64,000 bases of DNA. Origin: Antedon mediterranea (Eukaryota; Echinodermata; Crinoidea; Comatulida; Antedonidae). The stretch spans positions 13,314,288-13,378,287 of the forward strand of contig NC_092676.1 of NCBI RefSeq assembly GCF_964355755.1. The letters run 5' to 3'. Positions 49,870-61,092 of this stretch are shown piece by piece. The translations under genes were made by a program, and so were the position numbers. The notes under the pieces were generated by a model. The model had not been told where the DNA came from and ran no database searches. It saw nothing but the letters and a program-made list of their open reading frames with translations. Position 1 is the first letter of the stretch; each line of letters opens with the position of its first letter.

Positions 49870-50752
49870 GTTAAGACTTAAATGTTATTTTTTGATACTT
49901 TTCTTTTTGTTTTTACATTGCCTTATAAACGTGTGCCGCTGATACAAAAGCGTTTGTTCAATAAATTTATCTTTATCTATCTTAACACAATTAGAAACTC
50001 CAAAAAACAACAATTTAACTAATATCTTTTCTCTAACACATAAGTTTAACATGTTTAAAACTAAAAAACAAGTAAAAAATAGATTATATAAATTATTTAA
50101 GAAATATCCAAATATATGTAAATAATAAAAGAATTTACAAAGAACCTTCAACAAATAATAGTTTAAATTGACGTTTAAATAAGGCACAGTTATGAGATTT
50201 TTTAAGTGATAAAGGAAGAGAATTCCAGAGTGTAGGTACAGTGTATACAAGGGTGTTCATTTTAAGACTAGATCGAGTAAGTGGCAGGTGATCTTTTTGT
50301 CTTGTTTGGTGAGTGTGATATTGTTTATTTTGAGTGAATTTACTGGATATTATGGGTGGTAAGTGTCCAGCGGTTAATTGAAACATGATGACACCAACAT
50401 TAAATGTATAGAGGTCCTCAATTTTTTATATTTTATTTTTTTTTGAAAGAGATCTTGGGTGTGAGCACCCTGAGATAATTCTGACAGCTCGTTTCTGGAT
50501 TAATAACATTTTAGTAATAATTGATTTTGAAGCATTTCCCCAAGCAAGAACACCATAATTTAAGTACGATAATATAAGAGTAGAATATAAAATATTTAAT
50601 ACTTTTTGAGGAAATATTGATTTCAAATTATACATCATGCCAACATGTTTTGATAATAATTTGCAAAGGTAATTAACATGGGCTTTCCAGTCAAGTCTGT
50701 CGTCAATAAATATACCAAGAAATTTTTTGTTGATTATTTGATTAATAGGAAC
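49870..50752 (-). pseudogene. CR1/jockey-like LINE 3' fragment
   Basis: On the minus strand, an open segment from about 50750 reads 'NKKFLGIFIDDRLDWKAHV', then 'STLILSYLNYGVLAWG' and 'IQKRAVRIISGCSH', the RT thumb and linker of CR1/jockey-type elements. After a one-base shift in an A-run near 50430 it continues with 'EDLYTFNVGVIMFQLTAG' and a C-terminal 'LPLTRSSLKMNTLVYTVPTL' block ending at the stop near 50135. The 3'UTR continues to about 49870. The 5' part, including palm and endonuclease, is cut off at the satellite D border. It faces the previous LINE fragment tail to tail. Confidence 0.85.
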
Positions 50753-53645
50753 GTACAGAAATCTACTCAGAATTTACGTACCGACATCGACCCCGTTTTT
50801 AAGTGCAGACAACGACCCCGTTTTTACGTACAGACATCGACCTAGTTTTTACGTACATACATCGACACCGATTTTACGTACAGACATCGACCCCGTTTTA
50901 ACGTACAGACATCGACCTAGTTTTTACGTACCGACATCGACCTCGATATAACGTACAGACAGCGACCCTGATTTTACGTAAAGACATCGACCTAGTTTTG
51001 ACGTACAGATATCGACTCCGTTTTGACGTACATACATCAACACCGATTTTACGCAAAGACAACGATCCGATTTCACGTACAGACATCGACCCCGATTTTA
51101 CGTACAGACATCGACCATGATTTTACGTACAGACATCGACCTAGTTTTTACGTACAGACATCGACCCTGATTTTACATACAGACATCGACCTAGTATTGA
51201 CGTACAGACATCGACCTCGTTTTTACATACAGATATCGACTCCGCTTTTACGTACAGACATCGACCTAGTTTTTATGTACCGACATCGACCTCGACTTTA
51301 CGTACAGACAGCGACCCCGATTTTACGTACAGACATCGACCCCGTTTTGACGAACAGACATCGACCCCGTTTTGACGAACAGACATCGACACCGATTTTA
51401 CGCAAAGACAACGACCCCGATTTCACGTACAGACATCGATCCCGTATTTACGTACAGACATCGACCTATTTTTTACGTACATACATCGACCCCGATTTTA
51501 CGTACATACATCGACCCCGATTTTACGCACAGCCATCAACCCCGTTTTTACGTACAGACATCGACCTAGTTTTGACGTACAGATATCGACTCCGCTTACG
51601 TACAGACATCGACCTAGTTTTTATGTACCGATACCGACCTCGATTTTACGTACAGACAGCGACCCCAATTTTACGTACAGACATCGACCATGATTTTACG
51701 TACAGACATCGACCTAGTTTTTACGTACAGACATCGACCCTGATTTTACATACAGACATCGACCTAGTATTGACGTACAGACATCGACCTCGTTTTTACA
51801 TACAGATATCGACTCCGCTTTTACGTACAGACATCGACCTAGTTTTTATGTACCGACATCGACCTCGACTTTACGTACAGACAGCGACCCCGATTTTACG
51901 TACAGACATCGACCCCGTTTTGACGAACAGACATCGACCCCGTTTTGACGAACAGACATCGACACCGATTTTACGCAAAGACAACGACCCCCATTTCACG
52001 TACAGACATCGATCCCGTATTTACGTACAGACATCGACCTAGTTTTTACGTACATACATCGACCCCGATTTTACGTACATACATCGACCCCGATTTTACG
52101 CACAGCCATCAACCCCGTTTTTACGTACAGACATCGACCTAGTTTTGACGTACAGATATCGACTCCGCTTACGTACAGACATCGACCTAGTTTTTATGTA
52201 CCGATACCGACCTCGATTTTACGTACAGACAGCGACCCCAATTTTACGTACAGAGATCGACCTAGTTTTGACATACAGACATCGACCCCGTTTTTACGTA
52301 AAGACATCGACCTAGTTTTTACGTACAGAAATCGACCCCGATTTTACGTACAGACATCGACCCCGATTTTACGTACAGACATCGACCCCGATTTTACGTA
52401 CAGACATCGACCCCGATTTTACGTACAGACATCGACCCGATTTTACGTACAGTCATCGACCCTGTTTTTACGTACAGACATCAACCTCGATTTTACGTAC
52501 AGAAATCAACCCCGATTTTACGTACATACATCGACCCCGATTTTACGTACAGACATCGACCTAGTTTTTACGCCCCGACATCGACCGAGACTTTACGTAC
52601 AGTCAGCGACCCCGATTTTACTTACAGACATCGACCTAGTTTTGACGTACAGACATCGACACCGATTTTACGCAAAGACAACGACCCCGATTTCACGTAC
52701 AGACATCGACCCCGATTTTAAGTACAAACATCGACCATGATTTTACGTACAGACATCGACCTAGTTTTTACGTACAGATATCGACCCCGATTTTACTTAC
52801 AGACATCGACCTAGTTTTGACGTACAGACATCGACCCCGTTTTTACATACAGATATCGACTCTGTTTTTACGTACAGACATCGACCTAGTTTTCACGTAC
52901 CGACATCGACCTCGACTTTACGTACAGAAATCTACCCCGATTTTACGTACATACATCGACCCCGATTTTACGTACAGACATCGACCCCGATTGTACGTAC
53001 AGACATCGACCTAGTTTTTACGCACCGACATCGACGTAGACTTTACATACAGTCAGCGACCCCGATTTTACATACAGACATCGACCTAGTTTTGACGTAC
53101 AGATATCGAACCCGTTTTGACGTACAGACATCGACACCGGTTTTACGCAAAGACAACAACCCCGATTTCACGTACAGACATCGACCCCGATTTTAAGTAC
53201 AAACATCGACCATGATTTTACGTACAGACATCGACCTAGTTTTTACGTACACACATCGACCCTGATTTTACATACAGACATCGACCTAGTTTTGACGTAC
53301 AGACATCGACCCCGTTTTTACATACAGATATCGACTCTGTTTTTACGTACAGACATCAACCTAGTTTTTACGTACCGACATCGACCTCGACTTTACGTAC
53401 AGACAGCGACCCCGATTTTACGTACAGCCATCAACCCCGTTTTGACGTACAGACATCGACTTAATTTTGACGTACAGACATCGACTTAATTTAGACGAAC
53501 AGACATCGATCCCGTATTTACGTACAGACATCGACCCCGATTTTACGTACATACATCGACCCCGATTTTACGTACAGAGATCGACCCAGTTTTGACGTAC
53601 AGACATCGACCCCGATTTTACGTACAGACATCGACCCCGATTTTA
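50753..53645 (+). repeat. Satellite D tandem array (25-bp unit)
   Basis: About 115 units of 'gtacagacatcgaccccgat' plus 'tttac' or variants ('ctagttttta', 'ctcgacttta'). A 573-bp higher-order repeat (23 units minus 2 bp) is seen at 51113/51686 and 51372/51945, and a 475-bp one (19 units) at 52817/53292. The unit lacks stops in all three plus frames, so a 339-codon frame arises at 51023-52042 with a 25-residue period. It is not supported as a gene. Confidence 0.95.
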
Positions 53646-55313
53646 GACACAAAATGGTCTAAAAACGTCTCCAAATGCGATTTGAAGCTATTCTAAGCAC
53701 TTCGATGTTTTTATGTTAACAAGTTTTTTCGAAATGCACAAAATGGTCTAAAAGGTCTCCAAATGCGATTTGAAGCTATTCTGTGCACTTTTGTGGTTTT
53801 GTGTAAAAAGTTTTATCGACATGCTAAAAAAAATGGTCTAAAACGTTTTCAAACACGATATTAAGCTATTTTGTGCAATTTGATGTTTTTGTGTGAAAAG
53901 TTTGATCGAATTGCACAAAATGGTCTAAAACATCTCTAAATGCGATTTGAAGCTATTTTGTGCACTTTTGATGTTTTTGTGTGAAAAGTTTTATCGAAAT
54001 GCTCAAAATGGTCTAAAACGGTTTCAAGTGTTATTTCATGCACTTTGATGTTTTTGTGTAACCAAGTTTCCTCGAAATGCACAAAATGGTCTAAAACGTC
54101 TCCAAATACGATTTGAAGCATTTCTAAGCACTTTGGTGTTTTTATGTTAAAAAGTTTTTTTTCGAAAATCACAAAATGGTCTAAAACGTCTCCAAATGCG
54201 ATTTGAAGCTATTCTGTGCACTTTGATGTTTTTGTGTCAAAAGTTTTATTGACATGCTCAAAATGGTCTAAAACGTCTTCAAACACGATATTAAGCTATT
54301 TTGTGCAATTTGATGTTTTTTTTGTTAAAAGTTTTATCGAAATGCACAAAATGGTCTAAAACGTTTCTAAATGCGATTTGAAGCTATTTTGTGCACTTTG
54401 ATGTTTTTGTGTGAAAAGCTTTATCGAAATGCTCAAAATGGTCTAAAACGGTTTCAAATGTGATTTTAAGCACTTTGATGTTTTTGTGTAACCAAGTTTC
54501 ATCGAAATGCACAAAATGGTCTAAAACGTCTCCAAATGCGATTTGAAGCTATTTTGTGCACCTTGATGCTTTTGTGTGAAAAGTTTTATCAAAATCACAA
54601 AATGGTCTAAAACGTCTCCAAATGCGATTTGAAGCTATTGTGTGCACTTTGATGTTTGTGTGTCAAAAGTTTTATCGACATGCTCAAAATGGTCTAAAAC
54701 GTCTTCAAACACGATATTAAGCTATTTTGTGCAATTTGATGTTTATTTTGTGAAAAGTTTTATCGAAATGCACAAAATTTTCTAAAACGTCTCTAAATGC
54801 GATTTGAAGCTATTTTGTGCACTTTGATGTTTTTGTGTGAAAAGTTTTATCGGAATGCTCAAAATGCTCCAAAACGGTTTTAAATGTGATTTTAAGCACT
54901 TTGATGTTTTTGTGTAACCAAGTTTCATCGAAATGCACAAAATGGTATAAAACGTCTCTAAATGCGATTTGAAGCTATTTTGTGCACTTTGATGTTTTTG
55001 TGTGGAAAGTTTTATCGAAATGCTTAAAATTCTCTAAAACGGTTTTAAATGTGATTTTAAGCACTTTGATGTTTTTGTGTAACCAAGTTTCATCGAAATG
55101 CACAAAGTGGTCTTAAACGTCTCCAAATGCCATTTGAAGCTATTCTAAGCACTTCGATGTTTTTATGTTAACAAGTTTTTTCGAAATATACAAAATGGTC
55201 TAAAACGTCTCCAAATGCGATTTGAAGCTATTCTGTGCACTTTGATGTTTTTGTGTGAAAAGTTTTATCGACATGCTCAAAATGGTTTAAAACGTTTTCA
55301 AACACGATATTAA
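53646..55313 (-). repeat. Satellite A, inverse orientation, left of TTAA transposon
   Basis: The monomers match blocks 1-4 only as reverse complement ('aaatggtctaaaacgtctcc', 'cactttgatgtttttgtgt'). The array runs from the satellite D border ('gattttag|acacaaaatgg') to the transposon at 'cacgatattaa'. Confidence 0.95.
55310..55313. other. TTAA target-site duplication, left
   Basis: The satellite word 'gatattaagctatttt' (intact at 54295) is split into 'gata-TTAA' here and 'TTAA-gctatttt' at 59611. Confidence 0.9.
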
Positions 55314-56710
55314 AGGACAACTGTACCGAGGACCATATTTTAAAAACGTATTAGGGGTATACATATGATTTCAGATCCATCGCGAAATCGAGGATATCGC
55401 CGCACGCGCTCGCCGTACAGCCGCCGCCGTAAATTGCTGTGACGTCAGAAGAGCATAGCGAAATTTACGTCATGAGCTTTCGCTGTTGTTACCATACAAT
55501 AGATAGGTACCGTCACTTCAATTGCTTATTTAACCTGTATTAGGCTTGAATTTGCCAAAATGTTTTCCTGGTAGTTTGAAGAAACACTTCAATATCCGGA
55601 TAGGCAAAACAAACAATAAAAAAATTCAACATTTATATTTTTTACGATTTATTTAAAAAGTGTGTTTACTAGAAATGTTCGCGCTTTGCGAGACTTGTCT
55701 ATGGGACCCGAAGAGTAGCTATAGAAACATGACGTATGACGTTCTGGAATCATTCAACCATATCGGACTCAAAACTTTTTCTCTGCTCTGTGTGATGTGG
55801 TGAACACGGTGTGTATGAGATAGTAATTTGAAATTTTTCCAGACAATTTTTTTAGCATTGATCGTGGCCTTATCACGTAAGTTAAAAAAAAAATTAGATT
55901 ATGTTTTGTTTTTGTGTCAGGGTCTCGTAATTTCAATTTTGGAAAACAAAACTAGGCCTAGGCCCAACCTAGGTCCCCTCTGCTGCCGCTGTTTTTTTTT
56001 TATATAGGCCTAGCCTAGTCCTAGTCTGTGTAAGCCTATTCTACTAGGCTAGGCCTATAGGCTACTAATTGATATGCGCAAGAGCCTAGTATAGTACTAT
56101 GCTTACCTAGTACCAGCCTAGGCCTAGTAGTACTCTACTACTAGCTTAGAGTGGGTCTGATTATTTTGGGCCATGGGGCATGGCCGCCGTTTATGAACGC
56201 CTAAAAATTCATGAACTTATAATAATATTAATATTTTTAATAATATAGTTTACTCGCAATCCTCGCTCATAATCATATTGTGCCCAGCTAGAGGAAGGGT
56301 TAGGCAGATGGATTGAATACTACTAGACCCAGGGCCTACTAGGCTAGTACTACTAAAGCCTAAAGCTAGGCATATAGGTCTAAGCCTATACCATCGTCTT
56401 TATTCACCATTTGCAATATTATGACGGCTGAATGATAGGATAGGCTTACATACAAATATATTATGATTATATATGCATATAGTAATAAGTACAGTAGTAG
56501 CTAGCGTAGTCCACATATAGCCTAGACCAGTCACAGTGCATATCAAATCGGTATTTAATATAGCCCAATTTAATACTCTCATTTAATTTCATCATAGACA
56601 GAAACGATACAACATGGCTGAAGTGCATGAAACAGAAGAAGAGTATGGAAGTGACGACGATATTTTTTATTCTGTTCCAAGACCATATTCAGTTGCACCC
56701 CTGCCAACAG
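55314..56710 (+). repeat. Transposon inverted arm, left
   Basis: This matches the reverse complement of 58169-59610 from the tip to the word 'cccctgccaacag', just inside the start exon. Compared with the right arm it has an extra about 32 bp near 56170-56205 and lacks about 63 bp of the start exon. Confidence 0.93.
55440..55447. promoter_or_regulatory. CRE-type palindrome TGACGTCA, left arm
   Basis: Full CREB/ATF consensus. Related half sites follow nearby ('ttacgtcatg' near 55465, 'catgacgtatgacgttc' near 55730). They lie upstream of the probable 5'UTR exon, so a promoter role is plausible. Confidence 0.45.
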
Positions 56711-57447
56711 ACTGAATGACAGTTTTTGGTGTACATGTGGCTTTTGTACACCAATGGCAATGGAAGACGAATGTGTATGTTGCAATGAAGTTCAACAAAC
56801 ATTGTCTTTATTAGAGAGAGAGAGGCCTACTACAACTCCAATGGAAGATGACGATTTATTATTACGGTGCATTAAATACAAGTGTTTTGACAAAAATTTT
56901 TCGAAGTCATCGAGACAACTGGAAAAAATTTCCGAAACCAAAGGGCCTACATGGCAAACTAAATAATGAGTAAGGCTTTTGGTTTTTTATTCACGATATC
57001 TTTCTTCCTACATAATACATTCATTTTGCCGCTAGTTCCATTGTGTTAAACTCAAGAGCACTACTCTATAAGCACAAGAATATGTTTTGTTTTTAAAAAT
57101 ACATTTGACCACAAAATCTGTTTTGCATGACCATGTTTTCAAAAGTCACTCTAATAACCATTTACTATATAGAATACTAGATATCAACAAGCAGTGAGTA
57201 AAACAAAATATAGAAAACATGGCACTATTTATTTTTAACAGACTTAGCTAAAGTCATTCATTTTTTTTTAATTATCAGACAATACCGCCTTGTAGCTTAC
57301 AGATTTGTACTACAATGGATTCTACAAGGTGAAAAACTAGGCTACAAGAACAGAATGGTATTGCCAGCTTGTTTGGTCAAGAAAATTAGAGAAAAGTTTC
57401 CTTCACCTGATGGCCTGCTACTGATGATACATAATTTGTTCGATTAA
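56598..57447 (+). pseudogene. Spliced element gene with P2X7 cytosolic-domain-like zinc motif, indel-damaged
   Basis: A 5'UTR exon ends at a donor 'cac|gtaagt' (55877). The acceptor 'catcatag' ends at 56597 and ATG is at 56614. Exon 56614-56969 encodes an acidic start ('MAEVHETEEEYGSDDDIFY'), then, after a frame change near 56708, 'SFWCTCGFCTP' and 'ECVCCNEV', a Cys pattern like the zinc-binding cytosolic 'ballast' part of P2X7 receptors. A second frame change in an A/T run near 56905 leads to 'FRSHRDNWKKFPKPKG'. The donor 'ga|gtaagg' (56970) and acceptor 'ttaattatcag' (57278) join in phase to 'QYRLVAYRFVLQWI' and 'RMVLPACLVKKIREKFPSPD', also P2X7-like. Stop at 57445-57447, AATAAA at 57455. 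There are no transmembrane segments, so it is not a channel; a nuclear or DNA-binding role in the transposon is inferred. Relative to the other arm, about 21 codons are lost in frame. Confidence 0.75.
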
Positions 57448-57504
57448 ACTGAAAAATAAACTTTGTATCAACAACAGTATTTAAATCATCACCATCATAA
57501 TCAT

Positions 57505-58331
57505 CTACTGATTATCCATAATTTGCTCGGTTCTTTGACAATATTCATTTATTAATAAATCTTTAGAAGGTTGTTCCTGCTTTGAGATGTTTTTTGGTAA
57601 TTCTGGAAGAGGCTCTGTAGATTTGTACCTTATACCTGGGTCCATTCGTCTCTGTAGCGTCTTCTCAACCAGATCAACAACGTAATCATATTTTTTAGCT
57701 TCATAAATTTTTTTGGCAGACCATGATGGTTTTGGGCAAACCATTTTGTATCGAAGATCACCTACAATTAAATTCAGAAAAACAAATCATTTTTAATAGG
57801 CCTATTATGTAGCTGGACTAGACAGTTTAGACATGGGTGAACAGAGAATATAATAACATTTTGTATATTAACTTAAAGTGTCTTATTATTTTATTACATG
57901 CATTATATTAGTATTACCTGCAATTGTTTGTGCCTGTTTCCTGCCAACATTAGCATTATGATCTATAACTGCTAGCTGAGTCCTGCCTTGCATAGAACCA
58001 TAATGAAAGTGAATTCGTTTTGGGGCAAACTTGGTGTACGAGGCATGATAGGACTCTAAGGTACCTGAATTGAAGAATTGAGCAGTGAGTAAGTAAAATG
58101 GGTTTTACACTAACGTTTAATTCTTATTGTGTACACAAAAAACATTTCACGCAGTCTACTTACTAAAGCTGTTGGCAGGGGTGCAACTGCACTATTATTC
58201 TTCTCCTTTCTTTTGCGCTCTATCTCGGTTGGTGAGTATTGTGGTTCAAATAAATATGGTCTTGGAACAGAATAAAAAATATCGTCGTCACTTCCATACT
58301 CTTCTTCTTCTGTTTCATGCACTTCAGCCAT
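57505..58331 (-). pseudogene. Spliced element gene with Kolobok-type transposase C-terminus, core deleted
   Basis: ATG at 58331 opens a 56-codon exon ('MAEVHETEEEEYGSDDDIFY...AVAPLPTAL') ending at a perfect donor 'gtaagt' (58163). Exon 58064-57918 follows acceptor 'caattcag' and encodes 'TLESYHASYTKFAPKRIHFH' and 'GRTQLAVIDHNANVGRKQAQ'. Donor 'cag|gtaat' and acceptor 'aattgtag' join it in phase to exon 57761-57505 ('GDLRYKMVCPKPSWSAKKIY...' to a stop). The last two exons resemble transposase C-termini of Kolobok type, which would carry out TTAA-specific transposition. Exon 1 ends in phase 0 while exon 2 needs one base from upstream, so one or more exons (the catalytic core) are missing. The two genes converge with a 57-bp gap. 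Confidence 0.7.
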
Positions 58332-59610
58332 GTTGTATCGTTTCTGTCTATGATGAAATTAAATGAGAGTATTAAATTGGGCTATATTAAATACCGATTT
58401 GATATGCACTGTGACTGGTCTAGGCTATGTGTGGATTACGCTAGCTACTGCTATACTTATTACTATGCATATATAATCATAATATAGTTGTATGTAAGCC
58501 TATCCTATCATTCAGCCGTCATAATATTGCAAATGGTGAATAAAGACGATGGTATACTGTAGGCTTATACCTATATGCCTAGCTGTCCTGTAGGCTTAGT
58601 AGTACTAGCCTAGTAGTATTCAATCCATCTGCCTAACCCGTCCTCTAGCTGGGCACAATTTGATTATGAGCGAGGATTGCGAGTAAACTATATTATTATT
58701 AATATTATTATAAGTTCATGAATTTTTATAAAATAATCAGACCCACTCCTAAGCTAGTAGTCTGGTAGAGTACTACTAGGCCTAGGCTGGTACTAGGTAG
58801 GCATAGTACTATACTAGGCTCTTGCGCATATCAATGAGTAGCCTATATAGGCCTAGACTAGTAGAATAGGCTTACCCAGACTAGGCTAGGCCTAGCTAGG
58901 CCCTATATATAAAAAAAACAGCGGCAGCAGAGGGGACCTAGCTAGGTTAGGCCTAGTTTTGTTTTCCAAAATTGAAATTACGAGAACCTGACACAAAACC
59001 AAAACATAATCTAATTTTTTTTTTAAACTTACGTGATAAGGCCACGATCAATGCTAAAAAACTTGTCTGGAAAAATTACAAATTACTATCTCACACACAC
59101 AGTTCACCACATAACCACACACACCACCACCACACAGCAGAGAAAAGGTTTTGAGTCCGATATGGTTGAATGATTCCAGAACGTCTTTACGTCATGTTTC
59201 TACTACTACTCTTCGGGTCCCATAGACAAGTCTCGCAAAGCGCGAACATTTCTAGTAAACACACTTTTTAAATAAATCGTAAAAAATATAAATGTTGAAT
59301 TTTTTTATTGTTTGTTTTGCCTATCCGGATATTGAAGTGTTTCTTCAAAATACCAGGAAAACATTTTGGCAAATTTAAGCCTAATACAGGTTAAATAAGC
59401 AATTGAAGTGACAGTACCTATCTATTGTATGGTAACAACAGCGAAAGCTCATGACGTAAATTTTGCTATGCTCTTCTGACGTCACAGCAATTTACGGCGA
59501 CGGCTGTACGGCGAGCGCGTGCGGCGATATCCTCGATTTCGCGATGGTTCTGAAATCATATGTATACCCCTAATACGTTTTTAAAATATGGTCCTCGGTA
59601 CAGTTGTCCT
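58169..59610 (-). repeat. Transposon inverted arm, right
   Basis: Partner of the left arm. It retains the longer form of the start exon and is slightly longer overall. Homology ends at 'ctgttggcag' (plus strand), after which the two genes diverge. Confidence 0.93.
59477..59484. promoter_or_regulatory. CRE-type palindrome TGACGTCA, right arm
   Basis: Mirror copy of the site at 55440. The half site 'catgacgtaa' near 59451 is kept too. Both element promoters therefore share these words. Confidence 0.45.
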
Positions 59611-60247
59611 TTAAGCTATTTTGTGCAATTTGATGTTTTTGTGTGAAAAGTTTTATCAAAATGCACAAAATGGTCTAAAACGTCTCTAAATGCGATTTGA
59701 AGCTATTTTGTACACTTTGATGTTTTTGTGTGAAAAGTTTTATCGAAATGCTCAAAATGGTCTAAAACGGTTTAAAATGTGATTTTAAGCACTTTGAAGT
59801 TTTTGTGTAACCAAGTTTCATCGAAATGCACAAAATGGTCTAAAACGTCTCCAAATGCGATTTAAAGCATTTCTAAGCACTTTGGTGTTTTTATGTTAAA
59901 AAGTTTTTTCGAAATTCACAAAATGGTCTAAAACGTCTCCAAATGCGATTTGAAGCATTTCTAAGCACTTTGGTGTTTTTATGTTAAAAAGTTTTTTCGA
60001 AAATCACAAAATGGTCTAAAACGTCTCCAAATGTGATTTGAAGCTATTCTAAGAACTTCGATGTTTTTATGTTAACAAGTTTTTTCGAAATGCGATTTGA
60101 AGCTATTTTGTACACTTTGATGTTTTTGTGTGAAAAGTTTTTTCGAAATGCTCAAAATGTTCTAAAACGGTTTTAAATGTGATTTTAAGAAGTTTGATGT
60201 TTTTGTGTAACCAAGTTTCATCGAAATGCACAAAATGGTCTAAAACG
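59611..60247 (-). repeat. Satellite A, inverse orientation, right of TTAA transposon
   Basis: The array continues from TTAA (59611-59614) with 'gctattttgtgcaatttgat', completing the monomer broken at 55313. It ends in satellite D at 'ctaaaacgattttacgtac', where the two families share 'aaaacg/cgatttta'. The minus-strand ORF at 60103-60285 is a satellite by-product. Confidence 0.95.
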
Positions 60248-61092
60248 ATTTTACGTACTGACAGCCACACCGATTTGACGTACATACATCGAACACGATT
60301 TTACGTACATACATCGACCTAGTTTTTACGTACAGACATCGACCCTGATTTTACATACAGACATCGACCCCGTTTTTACGTACCGACATCGACCTCAATT
60401 TTACGTACAGACAGCGACCCCGATTTTACTTACAGACATCGACCTAGTTTTTACGCACCGACATCGACGTAGACTTTACATACAGTCAGCGACCCCGATT
60501 TTGCATACAGACATCGACCTAGTTTTGACGTACAGATATCGACCCCGTTTTGACGTACATACATCGACAGCGATTTTAAGTAAAGACAACGACCCCGATT
60601 TCACGAACAGACATCGATCCCGTATTTACGTACAGGCATCGACCCCGATTTTACGTACAGACATCGACCCCGATTTTACGTACATACATCGACCCCTATT
60701 TTACGTACATAGATCGACCCAGTTTTTACGTACAGACATCAACCCCGATTTTATGTACAGACATCGACCCCGATTTAACGTACATACATCGAACCCGATT
60801 TTACGTACATACATCAACCCCGATTTTACGTGCAGACATCGACCCCGATTTTACGTACAGACATCGACCCCGTTCTTACATCGACCTAGTTTTTACGTAC
60901 ATACATTGACTCCGTTTAATGTACCGACATCGACCCCGTTTTTACGTACAGACATCGACTCCGTTCTTACGTTCTGACATCGACCTCGATTTTACGTACA
61001 GACAGCGACTCCGATTTTACGTACAGACATCGATCCCGTTTTGACGTACAGACATCGACACCGATTTTACGCAAAGACAACGACCCCGATTT
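60248..61092 (+). repeat. Satellite D tandem array, second block
   Basis: About 33 units of the 25-bp repeat in the same orientation as 50753-53645, with more scrambled units near 60880-60970. Ends 'cgaccccgatttct|cacaca' at satellite A. The long frame at 60501-60977 is an artefact of a stop-free unit. Confidence 0.94.

Larger units (their letters stand above)
55314..59610. mobile_element. TTAA-flanked DNA transposon with 1.4-kb inverted arms (Kolobok-like)
   Basis: The 4297-bp element begins 'aggacaactgtaccgaggac' and ends with the reverse complement, between TTAA duplications in inverted satellite A. The inverted arms are 55314-56710 and 58169-59610, imperfect with small indels. The arms carry promoter-like words, a 5'UTR intron and a start exon. 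Between them, two genes converge: one on plus with a P2X7 cytosolic-domain-like motif and one on minus with a transposase-like C-terminus. TTAA duplication is known for piggyBac and Kolobok. The termini are not the piggyBac CCC/GGG type, and the C-terminal wording ('LAVIDHNANVGRKQA') fits Kolobok-type transposases as I know them. This copy lacks the catalytic core and is probably non-autonomous. Confidence 0.88.

Noticed and set aside
51023-52042. 339-codon ORF with 25-residue repeats
   Set aside because: Fully explained by a 25-bp tandem unit lacking stops in all plus frames; the same holds for 60501-60977 and the 65-codon ORFs nearby.
50753-53645. Possible CRISPR array because of short regular repeats
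   Set aside because: Units are contiguous with no unique spacers, and the context is eukaryotic.
56598-57447. True P2X receptor gene
   Set aside because: No transmembrane helices or extracellular cysteine-rich domain; only the cytosolic-type zinc motif is present, within a transposon.
55314-59610. piggyBac identity because of TTAA duplication
   Set aside because: The tips are 'aggacaac', not CCC/GGG-type, and the transposase-like exons do not look like piggyBac. Kolobok-like is preferred but unproven.
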